Shown here in pieces: positions 16,179 to 27,895 of a stretch of 64,000 bases of DNA; positions within the stretch are counted from its first letter, which is position 1, and each line of letters starts with the position of its first letter. A program made the position numbers and the translations under genes. The notes beneath the pieces are model-generated. The model ran no database searches. It saw nothing but the letters and a program-made list of their open reading frames with translations, and was not told the DNA's origin. Source of the stretch: Luteolibacter flavescens (GTDB taxonomy: Bacteria; Verrucomicrobiota; Verrucomicrobiia; Verrucomicrobiales; Akkermansiaceae); NCBI RefSeq assembly GCF_025950085.1, contig NZ_JAPDDS010000008.1:186001-250000 (forward strand), written 5' to 3'.

Positions 16179-16591
16179 CGCCTATGGAAACTTGGAAAGG
16201 AGCGCTTCAGAGAAGACCGCTCCCAAGTGCTTTCTGCTCAGAAAGTCCGACCGCTAAAAACGCGAAAGGACGCGAAATTTGTTAGAGCCGGATTCTCTTC
16301 CTGCCTTTCAGATTTCGCGCATTTTCGCGTTTTTCGCGGTCTCACGAAAGGCCGCAACAAGCATCGCGGCGCACTCCATCCACGATGCCCGGGATGGGGC
16401 ATTGGCATTGCAAGCGAAGTAGCACGCCTCCCCCACCCTACCGGGTTGAAAAATGCACTCTCCCGGATGCGCGCTGCTCGATTTCGTGCCACCTGCAACC
16501 CTCGCACAATACGTTAAACGACTGGAAACCAATGACCGGACCTCTCCGGCACGGGGCTTGCGATTGGGATACAGCCCCGAATTCAAGTCCC
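16179..16591. other. Gene-free stretch with an imperfect inverted repeat
   Basis: No supported gene lies here. Positions about 16250-16283 (AAAAACGCGAAAGGACGCG) and 16309-16345 (TTTCGCGCATTTTCGCG, GTTTTTCGCGG) are imperfect inverses separated by some 25 bases. They resemble the C modules of the repeat islands in structure, not in exact sequence. The rest is plain upstream sequence of the BON gene. Confidence 0.5.
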
Positions 16592-17608
16592 ATGAAGAAC
16601 CTTGCAAGAACGACCCGACGCCTTCTGGCGATTACTGCTCTGACACTTGCGACCGCCCACGCCACGCCGGAAATCGTTCCGACGGATGACGCCGGACTCG
16701 CGGACTTCATCAGCATGACTTTCAGCGCCGACGAGCGCCTCGCCGAGGACGGCATCCGCGTCTCGGTGAACCAGGGAATCGCCACCCTCACGGGCCGCGT
16801 GACCACTCTCAATCAGGCCGAGCGCGCCGTGGAACGCACCAAGTCCGTTGAGGCGGTGCGCGGCGTCATTTCCCTGATCAAGATCGCCCCGGCCCGCACC
16901 AGCGACCAGCAGGTGGGCGCCGAGATCGCCCGCCGCATCGGAGCTTCGCCAGGCATCGGTACCAGCTCCGTGACCGTCGGCGTGCGTGGCCAATTCGCCG
17001 TGATCGACGGCAAGGTCGGTACTTGGGACGAGCAGGAGCTTGCCCGCGAGATCGCCTCAGAAATTCCCGGTATTTCGATGATCGAGAACCGCGTCGAGGC
17101 AAGCGACAGCTCCGCTCGCAGCGACCGCGCCATCCGCTGGCAGATCCAGCGCGACATCGCCGATGATCCGCTTCACGACGGCCTGAACATTTCCGTCTCC
17201 GTGAATGGCGGCAGCGTCCGCCTCGCCGGGGAAGTCGGCACGACCGGAGAGAAGTCCCAGCTCATCCATCGTGCGAAAGTCGCCGGTGTGGGCACGGTGA
17301 ATGGCGATGGCCTCGACGTAACGCGCAGCCTCTCCATGGAGGGCATGACGGGCAAGGTGCCGAGTCAGAATGCCATCCGCCAGACCCTCAATGATGTCTT
17401 CGCCCGCGACAAGCGCCTGAAGGGCGCGGACGTGACCATCGACCTCCAAGGCCGCATCGTGAAGCTGGGCGGAAGCGCCGCCACCGCCGAGGTGAAGGCC
17501 GCAGCCGAGTCCACCGCCCGCGGTGTCCCCGGTGTGGAGATCGTGGTCAACCGCATCACCGTCGGCAGCCCCGATCGCCAGGTGGCCTCGGTCGGCACGG
17601 GTGAATGA
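16592..17608 (+). CDS. Secreted protein with four BON domains
   Basis: A 338-residue exported protein. A signal peptide (ARTTRRLLAITALTLATAHA) precedes four consecutive BON domains at about 40-95, 103-160, 170-232 and 258-318. Each has the pattern of a helix, then a V-x-V/G-x-V-x-L-x-G core (GIATLTGRV, QFAVIDGKV, GSVRLAGEV, GRIVKLGGS) and a helix leading to a final I/V-x-N strand. BON domains are known from OsmY and some secretins and are thought to bind phospholipid membranes, so a periplasmic envelope-stability role is likely. The start at 16592 gives a clean signal peptide; the open frame upstream is ignored. It is a single-gene unit with its own terminator. Confidence 0.85.
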   Translation: MKNLARTTRRLLAITALTLATAHATPEIVPTDDAGLADFISMTFSADERLAEDGIRVSVNQGIATLTGRVTTLNQAERAVERTKSVEAVRGVISLIKIAPARTSDQQVGAEIARRIGASPGIGTSSVTVGVRGQFAVIDGKVGTWDEQELAREIASEIPGISMIENRVEASDSSARSDRAIRWQIQRDIADDPLHDGLNISVSVNGGSVRLAGEVGTTGEKSQLIHRAKVAGVGTVNGDGLDVTRSLSMEGMTGKVPSQNAIRQTLNDVFARDKRLKGADVTIDLQGRIVKLGGSAATAEVKAAAESTARGVPGVEIVVNRITVGSPDRQVASVGTGE

Positions 17609-17674
17609 GTGACCGAGATACGGGACAGCATCCCGTGAATTTCATGCCCCCTTTACAGGGGGTTAACGGAGGGG

Positions 17675-17701
17675 AGCCGGTGGCGTGAGCCACCGGCTTT
17701 T
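17675..17701 (+). terminator. Intrinsic terminator after the BON gene
   Basis: A perfect 10-bp stem (17675-17684 with 17689-17698) has loop GTGA and is followed by TTT. A smaller CCCCC/GGGGG hairpin lies just before it (17647-17662). Confidence 0.85.
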
Positions 17702-17795
17702 CGATTGAGGTAAAGCAGCGGTTGCGGAAGGAGATGGGAGATAAGTCTCGGCATTGGACACTACCGCCGACTCCCGACTTCCGCCCCGCACGGCA

Positions 17796-19265
17796 TCATG
17801 CCTGGAGCCTCGCGAAGGGATCGGTGAACTTGTCCTCCTGCTTCCCCTCGATCTCTTCCCAATCCCCGGGCATCTCGATTTCCTCGACGGGCGTCTGGAT
17901 GCCGGCAGCTTCGAGACGGGCTGCATGGGCGGCGGCGTCTTTCCTCATCAGCTCGCCAAAGGCCTCACCGCTCTCCACGGTCATCGCGGAAATGCCTGCG
18001 CAACGCTGGCGATGGATCTCCCATACCTCCGAGGAATCGCCGCCCTTCACGTGCCGATATTCCACATGCTCCGGCATCTCGGGCATGGGGTGGGCCGTGG
18101 AGGTGACGAGGCACCGTCCATCCGTCGTCCAAGTGCGGAAATCAACCTCGTGGATCTCCACGAAAATGCGCATCTTTGAGACACGCGCCTGCGTGACGTG
18201 ACAGAAATGCCTGTGGTCCGGCGAGCCGAGGAGCGCCACACGGATCATCAACTCGCCGTGCGGTGAATGCAGATGGTTGCAGCCTTGGTTCAGCCATGTG
18301 CCGAGCTCGGGGTGCTCCCGCAGGCGGGCCACCCGCGCGGCGAGCTCCGGGCCGGGTGCCACATTCTTGCAGGCCTCCGCATTCGCGAAGAGCTGCCGCA
18401 CCAGTGCCGGCGAACTCTTTGCCTTCAGGATCGCGAGGATGAAGCGGAGCCATGGATTCCGCCGCGAGCCCATCAAGAGGGCCATCGGCAGCTTGTATTG
18501 GTAGATCGTATAGACCTTCCGCGGGCGGACCGGTGGCGCGCTGACGGTCATCGCGGAAAGCCGGACCAGCGAGGTCGCGGGCACACCGGAAAGATAGAAC
18601 CACCCATCCACGTGGCGGACGCACTTCAGCCCGCGCTCCATGGTCGCCCAGATGGCAGAGACGAAGAATGACAGGATGGCAATCGTTCCCGCCGTGGCCA
18701 GCACGCTGAGGCTGGAGATATGGACAGGCAGGTCTTCCATCGCGATCTCCGCCTGGGTGATCAAGCTCTCCACCTCTCCCAGGAACACGATGATGAGGCC
18801 GAAGAGGAGCATCGATCCGCCGGTCAACCATCCCCTCAGTCGATCTCGCCGGAGCCGGGCTTTCGTCGCGGGGACGGAGAGGTGGCACTGGAGATTCGCG
18901 ACGCTCCGGGTGCCGCGAGCGAAGGGGCTGATCAGCAGCTTCGTGAGGAAGAGCGCGAGCAGGAACTCCAGGAAGGGGAAGCGGCGGGTCTCGACGTAAA
19001 GGAAACCCGCGACCGCCGCGGCGACCGCCAGGGGGATGAGCGAGAGAAGGATGGCCGGGCCATTCGCCGCGACGAAGATCTGGTGGGACGAGGTGGTTTC
19101 ATCGCCCTCCCTGCCGGTGAGCGGGATCGCGGGCAGGCGTGCGCCATCGCGGATGAGCAGGTGATCGCCATTCACCATCCACAAGCGCCCGTCCGCCGCC
19201 GGAGTGGAGGCATCCACCGCGACCGGCGGGATATAGGGATTCAGCGAGGGAGGGTCTTCAGGCAC
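17796..19265 (-). CDS. Multi-helix membrane protein of unknown function
   Basis: A 489-residue protein with a soluble N-terminus (about 60 residues), four likely membrane helices at about 70-90, 97-115, 150-172 and 190-210 (AILLSLIPLAVAAAVAGFLY and SMLLFGLIIVFLGEV are the clearest), and a 270-residue soluble C-terminal region. That region holds YYLSG-like WFYLSGVPATSLVRL and many histidines (CNHLHSPHGE, SPDHRHFCHVTQA), but no catalytic signature I recognise. It ends with an acidic segment. It is a lone minus-strand gene convergent with the BON gene; repeat cluster 19495-20032 lies upstream of it. Confidence 0.72.
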   Translation of the reverse strand: MPEDPPSLNPYIPPVAVDASTPAADGRLWMVNGDHLLIRDGARLPAIPLTGREGDETTSSHQIFVAANGPAILLSLIPLAVAAAVAGFLYVETRRFPFLEFLLALFLTKLLISPFARGTRSVANLQCHLSVPATKARLRRDRLRGWLTGGSMLLFGLIIVFLGEVESLITQAEIAMEDLPVHISSLSVLATAGTIAILSFFVSAIWATMERGLKCVRHVDGWFYLSGVPATSLVRLSAMTVSAPPVRPRKVYTIYQYKLPMALLMGSRRNPWLRFILAILKAKSSPALVRQLFANAEACKNVAPGPELAARVARLREHPELGTWLNQGCNHLHSPHGELMIRVALLGSPDHRHFCHVTQARVSKMRIFVEIHEVDFRTWTTDGRCLVTSTAHPMPEMPEHVEYRHVKGGDSSEVWEIHRQRCAGISAMTVESGEAFGELMRKDAAAHAARLEAAGIQTPVEEIEMPGDWEEIEGKQEDKFTDPFARLQA

Positions 19266-19494
19266 GACAGCACTCCAGCGTGGTAGATCCGCGGGGGCAA
19301 GGACGGTCGTTGGTTCTTGGGTGGGGTGTTTGGTCGGCTTGGGGTTTGGCCGGGGCTCTCAAGGGCTGAGCGCCGACCGTAGTCGCACTCGTGACGGTGC
19401 GGGGGCTGTCCTTGTGGCGGACCTCACCCGTGGCTCGCGTGGTGCCCAGCGGAGGATGGGAAATGCAGGCTGCTCAGGTAGCGTCCCTCTCTCC

Positions 19495-20032
19495 AGGGCC
19501 AAAGGCCCGGCCATCCCTCAGCCCGGGCCATCGGCCCGGGACAAATGCCGTGCAAGCATGGCGGCCTGAAGGGCCGCGATACGTGACAGCAAGCCTCGAC
19601 CTGAAGAACACGCCGTGACGGCCATGCCGGGCAATGTCCTACCCGGGCAAGAGGCGGCGTTTGTTTGACCGGCAGGCCTGCATCCTATCGCAGCCCTTCA
19701 GGCCGCCGACCTGTGTCGATCACCCAACCCCGGCCGATGGCCGGGGCTGAGGGATGGCCGGACCTTTGGTCCTGAAAACCGGAGCTTTTGATGGCGGACT
19801 TCACCCGCGACTCCGCGTGATGTCACCACCGCTTCTACGGTGGGTGGGAAAGCACCGCTCACAGCATGGCCGACTGTAGTCACACCGGTAACAGTGCGGA
19901 GGCCGGATGAATTGCTGGCTTCTCATATGGCTCTCTACAGGGCCAAAGGCCCGGCCATCCCTCAGCCCGGGCCATCGGCCCGGGAACAACGTGGTGCGAT
20001 CATGGCGGCCTGAAGGGCCGCGATACGTGACG
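19495..20032. repeat. Repeat cluster a(+) b(-) a(+), three stem-loop elements
   Basis: The gap from 19266 to 20065 has no gene. It carries an a-type element forward (19495-19588), a b-type element reverse (19655-19830) and a second a-type element forward (19938-20032). Each element contains three hairpins: GGGCC-AAA-GGCCC in a or GGACC-AAA-GGTCC in b; CCCGGGCC-ATC-GGCCCGGG in a or CCCCGGCC-ATC-GGCCGGGG in b; and GCGGCC-TGAAG-GGCCGC. Between hairpins 1 and 2 lies the constant GGCCATCCCTCAG. The a element ends CGATACGTGAC; the b element continues through a GTTTGTTTGAC-containing (minus-strand reading: GTCAAACAAAC) segment. Confidence 0.92.
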
Positions 20033-20065
20033 GCTACACTTTATACTTCACGGTTCTCCGCTCCC

Positions 20066-20530
20066 TCACGCCTTCCAGCCGCCGAGCTTGCAGATCCGCT
20101 TGAAGTGCTTCGCTTCGACGGGGGTGATGGAAAGGCGGGTGCCTTTCTGGAGGACCATCATGCCTTCGAGGGCAGGGTCGTCCTTCATCTGCTGGAGCGG
20201 GACTTCGCTGGAGAACTTCGCGACGAACTCGAAATCAACGAGCATCCAGCGCGGGTTCTCCGGCGTGGACTTCGGGTCGTGATACTCGGACGCGGGGTCG
20301 AATTGCGTGGGGTCCGGATACGGTGCACCGACCACGCGGGCGACGCCGACGGAACCGGGCGGCGTGGCATTCGAGTGGTAGAAGAGGGCGAGGTCGCCGG
20401 GCTTCATCTCGTCCCGCATGTAGTTCCGCGCCTGGTAGTTCCGCACGCCGCTCCAAGGCTCCTGCTTCACCTTCGCAAGGTCGTCGATGCCGAAGACATC
20501 GGGCTCGGACTTGATCAACCAGTGACGCAT
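20066..20530 (-). CDS. EVE domain protein
   Basis: A 154-residue single-domain protein, the full length of the EVE/thymocyte nuclear protein 1 family. Family features are the start HWLIKSEPDVFGIDDL, the WSGVRNYQARNYMRDEMKPGD block and FYHSNATPPGSVGVARVV. EVE is a PUA-related fold that binds modified bases in DNA or RNA; in bacteria the precise target is usually unknown. Sixteen bases separate its start from the stop of the 432-residue gene upstream, so it is likely co-transcribed with that gene and valS. An a-type repeat begins about 33 bases after its stop. Confidence 0.9.
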   Translation of the reverse strand: MRHWLIKSEPDVFGIDDLAKVKQEPWSGVRNYQARNYMRDEMKPGDLALFYHSNATPPGSVGVARVVGAPYPDPTQFDPASEYHDPKSTPENPRWMLVDFEFVAKFSSEVPLQQMKDDPALEGMMVLQKGTRLSITPVEAKHFKRICKLGGWKA

Positions 20531-20546
20531 GAGAGACAGGGGCTGG

Positions 20547-21845
20547 CTACTTCTTGATGCGGATGGAGGTGCCGCAGAAGGTGCAGTTGTACCACTTGAA
20601 GACCATCACCTGCAAAGCCACGGCACCGATGTAGCCGAGCAGCGGCAGGTGGTGGGCCTTGCGGTTCTTCAGGCACTGCTTCGGCACATACATGCGCTGG
20701 GCGCAGACACGGCACTTCGCGCCAGTGCTGATGATCGCGTAGAGCACGCCGAAAACGGGCAGCGCCAGCGGGAAGGCGATGATCCACGGCGGCACCCAGG
20801 GGAATTTCTCCGGCTTCATGTCGGAGAGGATGAGCAGCGGCGCGGCGATGATGGCGAGCGGCACCAGGAGCTGGAGCAGCACGGTGATGAGCCCGCCGAA
20901 CCAGACCTGCAGCGGCTTGTCATGCAGCACGCCGCGAATGAAGAAGCGCGATCCGGGCTTGCGACCGCGATTCGTCTTTTCCAGCGGCGAGCGCAGCAGG
21001 GCGATGCGCTCGTCCTGCATGCCGGATTTGCTGGAGGAGGCGCGCACCGGCGGGGCGTCGCCCTGGAATTCCTCGATGGTGCGGATCTTCGACGAGTCAA
21101 AGCCGCGGCGGCCAGCGGGGAAATTCGAGTCCGAGACCTGCACGGAGGGCGCGGGCGAACGACGTGCGGGCGAAGCTGCGGTGCCGGTCGATACCGAAGA
21201 TGATGATGACGATGCCGAGGAAGCGGGCGCCTCCGGCAGCTCGGTGCGCTGCGGCTTCTCGATGGTCACGCGGACATCGAGGTCGCCGAGCGCGCGATTG
21301 AGCAGCGGGGCGACGGCGATCTCCGAGGGGGCGATGCCACGCGCGGCAAGCTCGCGTGCCGGGATGGGCAGGGCGAGCGGCGCGGCGGCGAGCATCTCGG
21401 CGACATCCGGGTCCGCCTCGAAATTCACAGGGCCGGATACCGCGGCCAGCGCGAGCTCCCCGCTCTGGTCGGCCTCGGCAGAGGATTCCTGTGGGGCGGG
21501 CGCTTCCTGCTCCTTTTTCGTGGAAGTGGCGGCACCGGTGGTGGCGACGCGCTTCCGCCGCGGGCGATCTGCCGGGGTCTCCGCGGGCGATGAGTCCCTG
21601 CGGGTGCGGACGGTGCGCGCGGCACCGGACTCCAGCGAGCGGGCTGCCGCGGCGATCCAGCGCTCCACCTTCCGACGCTCCGGCGTGCGGGCGACGATGC
21701 GGAGCATGGCATTCGCGTCGGCGATCTCCCGGGTCAGCACCTCGGGATCCGCCTTGGCAAGTGTCTGCGCATCGGCCCAGCCGGTGGCTTCCAGCAGTTC
21801 CGCGTCATCAGGTCCGATGCCTTCGATATCAACAAGCTTCCCCAT
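20547..21845 (-). CDS. Helix-hairpin (DUF4332-like) protein with C-terminal membrane helices and zinc-type cysteines
   Basis: A 432-residue protein of three parts. Residues 1-72 (MGKLVDIEGIGPDDAELLEATG start) form a helix-hairpin-helix domain resembling DUF4332. Residues about 75-280 are low-complexity and probably disordered, with a serine run near 220. Residues about 300-432 carry three or four membrane helices (VLLQLLVPLAIIAAPLLIL, WIIAFPLALPVFGVLYAII) and two Cys pairs, CRVC and CTFC, spaced like a metal-binding site around the last helix. The C-terminus is IRIKK. It lies 63 bases after valS and ahead of the EVE gene. The combination is unusual; I cannot assign a role. Confidence 0.7.
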   Translation of the reverse strand: MGKLVDIEGIGPDDAELLEATGWADAQTLAKADPEVLTREIADANAMLRIVARTPERRKVERWIAAAARSLESGAARTVRTRRDSSPAETPADRPRRKRVATTGAATSTKKEQEAPAPQESSAEADQSGELALAAVSGPVNFEADPDVAEMLAAAPLALPIPARELAARGIAPSEIAVAPLLNRALGDLDVRVTIEKPQRTELPEAPASSASSSSSSVSTGTAASPARRSPAPSVQVSDSNFPAGRRGFDSSKIRTIEEFQGDAPPVRASSSKSGMQDERIALLRSPLEKTNRGRKPGSRFFIRGVLHDKPLQVWFGGLITVLLQLLVPLAIIAAPLLILSDMKPEKFPWVPPWIIAFPLALPVFGVLYAIISTGAKCRVCAQRMYVPKQCLKNRKAHHLPLLGYIGAVALQVMVFKWYNCTFCGTSIRIKK

Positions 21846-21908
21846 TTTTCTCCCCGGGTCCCGAAAGAAAGGCGCGACTCTAGGGTCCCGCGTGCCGCTG
21901 GCAAGGAC

Positions 21909-24623
<2,715 letters not shown>

Positions 24624-24715
24624 GGGCGCGGAGGCATGCCAGAGGGCTCCCGGTTTGTAAAGGAGGGCGGCAAGCGAACCGCGATCACGGGTGGGGCTCG
24701 TTGCGGCGCCCCCCT

Positions 24716-25405
24716 GGGAGCGCCGGTCATCAGACCGGCCCGGATGGTCCCCGGCTGCGGACGGAGACCAGGTGCCCCCCGGGTGAGGCAGGTCCTTTGG
24801 AAAGTCAGGCGGAGGACAACGAAACGAACGAAACAGGCTAAAGAAAGGCGATGAAAACCAAGAAATTGGATAATTGAGAAAGCAGGCGATTGGGCGTTTT
24901 CGGATTCGAGCGCTTGGGTGAGGGCGGAAAGCCCACGAGGCATTTCAAATTTCGTCCATTTCGCTCGTTTCGTTGTCCTCCCTCTCCCTCCCGCCAAACG
25001 CACCGCACGGAGCCCCACCCACCGTGGTCGTGGTGGTGACACCATGCGAAGCTACGGGTAAGGTCTCCTATCAGAAACTCCGGTTTTCAGGACCAAAGGT
25101 CCGGCCATCCCTCAGCCCCGGCCATCGGCCGGGGTTTGAGGATCAAGATGGATCGGCGGCCTGAAGGGCTGCGATAGGATGCAGGTCGGTCAGTCAAACA
25201 AACGCCGCAAGTCGGCCGAGCCGAACATTGCCCCGCGCTGCCTTTACGTCGGGGCTTTCAGGGCGAGGCCCGCTGTCACGTATCGCGGCCCTTCAGTCCG
25301 CCATGCTCACGCAACGTGATCCCCGGGCCGTTGGCCCGGGCTGAGGGATGACCGGGCCTTTGGCCCTGGAGAGCTGAAGGGCCGGTCTGATGACCTTCGC
25401 TCCCC
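24716..25405. repeat. Composite repeat island 1: B - C - tract - C' - b(+) - a(-) - B
   Basis: The gap from valS to the YiiX-like gene (24624-25470) has no gene but is filled by an ordered island. A reverse B palindrome lies at 24717-24743; a C module (GGACAACGAAACGAACG) near 24825-24845; an ATTGG-rich tract to about 24925; the inverse C' (CGCTCGTTTCGTTGTCC) near 24960-24980; a forward b element 25023-25210; a reverse a element 25273-25370; and a degraded forward B (GCCGGTCTGATGACC) at 25381-25405. The same parts in the same order, inverted, make up 38634-39345. Confidence 0.9.
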
Positions 25406-25470
25406 AAGCCCCCAAGAAGACGCTTCCCCATGGACTCCCGGCGGATCGCGGTTATTCTCGGCGGAAAGAT

Positions 25471-26109
25471 ATGATGACGCGTTGCTCCTCCTCCGCTCTC
25501 GTGCTGTCCGCGACCCTCTCGCTCGCCGGTCTCGCCTCCGCCGATGTGGCGGCGGTACCGTATGACCTCCGCGAGGGCGATATCCTCTTCCACGGCACCG
25601 GCGGGCAACAGGCGGACGCGGTCCGCGGCGCGACGGATTCGCCCTACACGCACTGCGGCGTGGTGCTCAGCGACAAGGGCCGCCTGCTGGTGCTGGAGGC
25701 CGTGCAACCGGTGAGCATCACCACCGTGGAGGAATTCGAAAAACGCTCGAAGGCCGGCACCTTCCACGCCCGCCGCCTGAAGTCCGCGCCGGACGCCGCC
25801 GCGGTGGAAAAGGCGAAGGCCTGGGGAAAGAAGCAGGTCGGCCTGAACTACGACACCGGCTTCAAGTGGGGCGATGACAAGCTGTACTGCTCCGAGCTGG
25901 TCTGGAAGGTCTTCCACGAAGCCGGCGTGAAGCTCTGCGAGCCGCGCCGCTTCCACGACTACAAGCTCGACCACCCGGACGTGAAGCCGCTCATCGCCCA
26001 GCGCTACGGCTCCGCCGACAAGCTGCCGAAGAACGAGCCCGTCGTCGCCCCCAGCGACCTCGCGGAGTCGGACCTCCTAGTGGAAGTCCCGCGCGTGGAG
26101 AAGAAGTGA
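25471..26109 (+). CDS. YiiX/YebB-like papain-fold hydrolase, secreted
   Basis: A 212-residue protein with a signal peptide (CSSSALVLSATLSLAGLASA). It belongs to the permuted NlpC/P60-like YiiX/C92 group: YDLREGDILFH at the start of the mature protein, SPYTHCGVVL with the catalytic histidine, and YCSELVWKVF with the nucleophilic cysteine, in the permuted order (His before Cys). Such enzymes are thought to act on amide or thioester bonds in lipids or peptides; the substrate here is unknown. Start 25471 follows GGCGGAAAG by a few bases; an open frame upstream is repeat sequence. It lies directly beside island 1. Confidence 0.85.
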   Translation: MMTRCSSSALVLSATLSLAGLASADVAAVPYDLREGDILFHGTGGQQADAVRGATDSPYTHCGVVLSDKGRLLVLEAVQPVSITTVEEFEKRSKAGTFHARRLKSAPDAAAVEKAKAWGKKQVGLNYDTGFKWGDDKLYCSELVWKVFHEAGVKLCEPRRFHDYKLDHPDVKPLIAQRYGSADKLPKNEPVVAPSDLAESDLLVEVPRVEKK

Positions 26110-26180
26110 GGCCCGCCTCGCCGACGGGATGAATTTCCGGCTGGGGATTTGCGTCCCATGGAGCTTCAATCCCCGACGCC

Positions 26181-27683
26181 TTGAAGAAGACAGCTTCCAT
26201 CGCCGCAGCCATCGCCATCGCCGCCGGGGCCATTGCGATCTTTGCCTTGTCGAGCAGTGACGACGGGGAAGCCGCGGCGACCGGCAATGCCACGGGGACG
26301 CGCCCGGGCAGCCTGCCCTCGAAGACGGAAAGGATCGACGACGAGCGCGACCCCGAGCGCTTTGACACGCTGGATGCCGGGATGAAGGAACTGGCCCTGG
26401 AACTGGAGAAAGCCGCCATCAAGTGGCAGCGGAACCGGCCGGAAGATGAAGGTTTCCACCAACTCACGAATGACTGGCGGGAGTTTTCGATGGCGAAGAT
26501 CTCGGCTCTCGATATCGAACAAATCCGGCAGCTCGGCGAGTGGATGGACTCGGGCTCTTACTCGGAACTTCACGACTACCGGAAAGAGCTCATCACGATC
26601 TGGGCCTCCCGCGAGCCGGAGGTGGTTCGGGCGAGATTGATGGATATCGCGGAAGACCGAGGATTTCTGGGCGAGGGGGAGAGCGGTTGGAAGAATGCCT
26701 TCCGTGATGAATTTGCCGACGACCTCCACCATGCCTATGTCGGCCACGCCATGAAGGATCCCAAGTCGGCATGGGAGACATTCCTCAAGGACGAGGCCGA
26801 TCCCCGGATGAAGAGGCTGGTAAACGGAGTCATCACCGTCTCCGGAATTTTCAAGGAGTATGCCGCCCAGCTCCCGGGCGAGGCCTGGAGCCTAGCGCTG
26901 GCGACACAAGATCCCGACCATTCCACGCAGATGGTGGAGGGATTTGCGGACGGGGCACCCACCGGGCAGGACTGGGAGAAAAAAGGCTATGAGCTGGCGG
27001 AGTCGCTTGCCGCCCGCGGAATCGAAGCATCGCAATGGCCGTTCCAGTCGATCGGCGAACGCTGGCTCGCGGAAGATCCCGTCGCGGCCTTGGATTGGTT
27101 TGCCCGTTGCGCCCCGGAGGATGCCTTGAAGTCGGCCCGCGACCGTCTCAAGCGTGGTCGCAGTGACGATCCCTTCGAGGACGCTCCAGCACGCAACTCC
27201 GAGGAAGCCGCGATGCTACTGAAGACCTATCTCCTCGTCGAAATGTTCCACTCCTACAAGGATCGGAGCCGCGAGACCGTGACCGCCTTGCTTCACCTCA
27301 ACAAACACGGGGAGGATCAGGTGGCGCTCGAAGCCCTTGGCGAACTTTTGGGAGCGGGGCTCTATCCCATGAAGGTCCCGTTGCTCGAAGTGATTCCCGG
27401 AATCCCCTCGCCGGAGGACCGTAACTCCCTGTTTCTCCTAGCAGTGCGCGGGATTCCGAACCGGAGCAATGGGTTTCCTTTGGGGATCCTCGACCCGCAA
27501 CTTGAAGATCCGAATTCCAGCCTCGTCGCCATGCGTGCTCTCGCTGAGCGCCTCGACCTGCCAGCAGAGATCCGCGCCGAGGCGGAAGCAACTTTCCGAA
27601 ACGTGGAAGAACAGGAACTCAAGGCGCTCCAGAAATTAAAGCAGATGCGCCGCGATGGGGATAATCCCTTCGCTCCCCGCTGA
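26181..27683 (+). CDS. Membrane-anchored hypothetical protein, tandem copy 1
   Basis: A 500-residue protein with a short N-terminus, one membrane anchor (ASIAAAIAIAAGAIAIFALSS) and a large acidic, tryptophan-containing extracytoplasmic part. It has repeated W-x-x-x-D-P-x-A-A-like units (WLAEDPVAALDWF, MKDPKSAWETF), a helical-repeat style common in large Verrucomicrobia paralogue families without known function. It is about as long as copy 2 (27896-29398) and closely similar throughout. Compared with copy 2 the ATG is changed to ATC (26169-26171), so the only in-frame start is TTG 26181; the upstream ATG at 26158 is out of frame and stops at once. Expression may therefore be reduced. Confidence 0.72.
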   Translation: MKKTASIAAAIAIAAGAIAIFALSSSDDGEAAATGNATGTRPGSLPSKTERIDDERDPERFDTLDAGMKELALELEKAAIKWQRNRPEDEGFHQLTNDWREFSMAKISALDIEQIRQLGEWMDSGSYSELHDYRKELITIWASREPEVVRARLMDIAEDRGFLGEGESGWKNAFRDEFADDLHHAYVGHAMKDPKSAWETFLKDEADPRMKRLVNGVITVSGIFKEYAAQLPGEAWSLALATQDPDHSTQMVEGFADGAPTGQDWEKKGYELAESLAARGIEASQWPFQSIGERWLAEDPVAALDWFARCAPEDALKSARDRLKRGRSDDPFEDAPARNSEEAAMLLKTYLLVEMFHSYKDRSRETVTALLHLNKHGEDQVALEALGELLGAGLYPMKVPLLEVIPGIPSPEDRNSLFLLAVRGIPNRSNGFPLGILDPQLEDPNSSLVAMRALAERLDLPAEIRAEAEATFRNVEEQELKALQKLKQMRRDGDNPFAPR

Positions 27684-27714
27684 TTCATTCGATCATTCGC
27701 CTTTCCGGGCGTTC

Positions 27715-27850
27715 GGGGTTGGACGTGGGCGTTGGATCGCCACCTATCACGGCACAACTGGTCCCGTCGATCTCCTCCAGCAGCTCGTCCGCATCCCTTC
27801 CGTAAATCCGGACAAGCCGGGCTGGCCAAACCTGATCGCCGGGCTCGCCG
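27715..27850 (+). pseudogene. Relic of the 5' end of the M20 peptidase gene, copied with the tandem duplication
   Basis: The 212-base spacer between the two 500-residue genes repeats the sequence found before and inside the M20 gene at 29455-29560. It encodes TGPVDLLQQLVRIPSVNPD, identical to M20 residues 8-26 (counted from 29480). It then jumps to KPGWPNLIA, which matches KPGRPNLIA some 40 codons later in the intact gene, and then runs into the upstream region of copy 2. Both candidate ATG codons of the intact gene are changed here. It is a dead fragment with an internal deletion. Confidence 0.9.
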
Positions 27851-27895
27851 ACGGGATGAATTTCCGGCTGGGGGTTTGCGTCCCATGGAGCTTCA

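Noticed and set aside
16385-16591. 69-codon extension upstream of the BON protein
   Set aside because: ATG 16592 begins a clean signal peptide; the upstream codons are cysteine/histidine-rich and unlike any leader.
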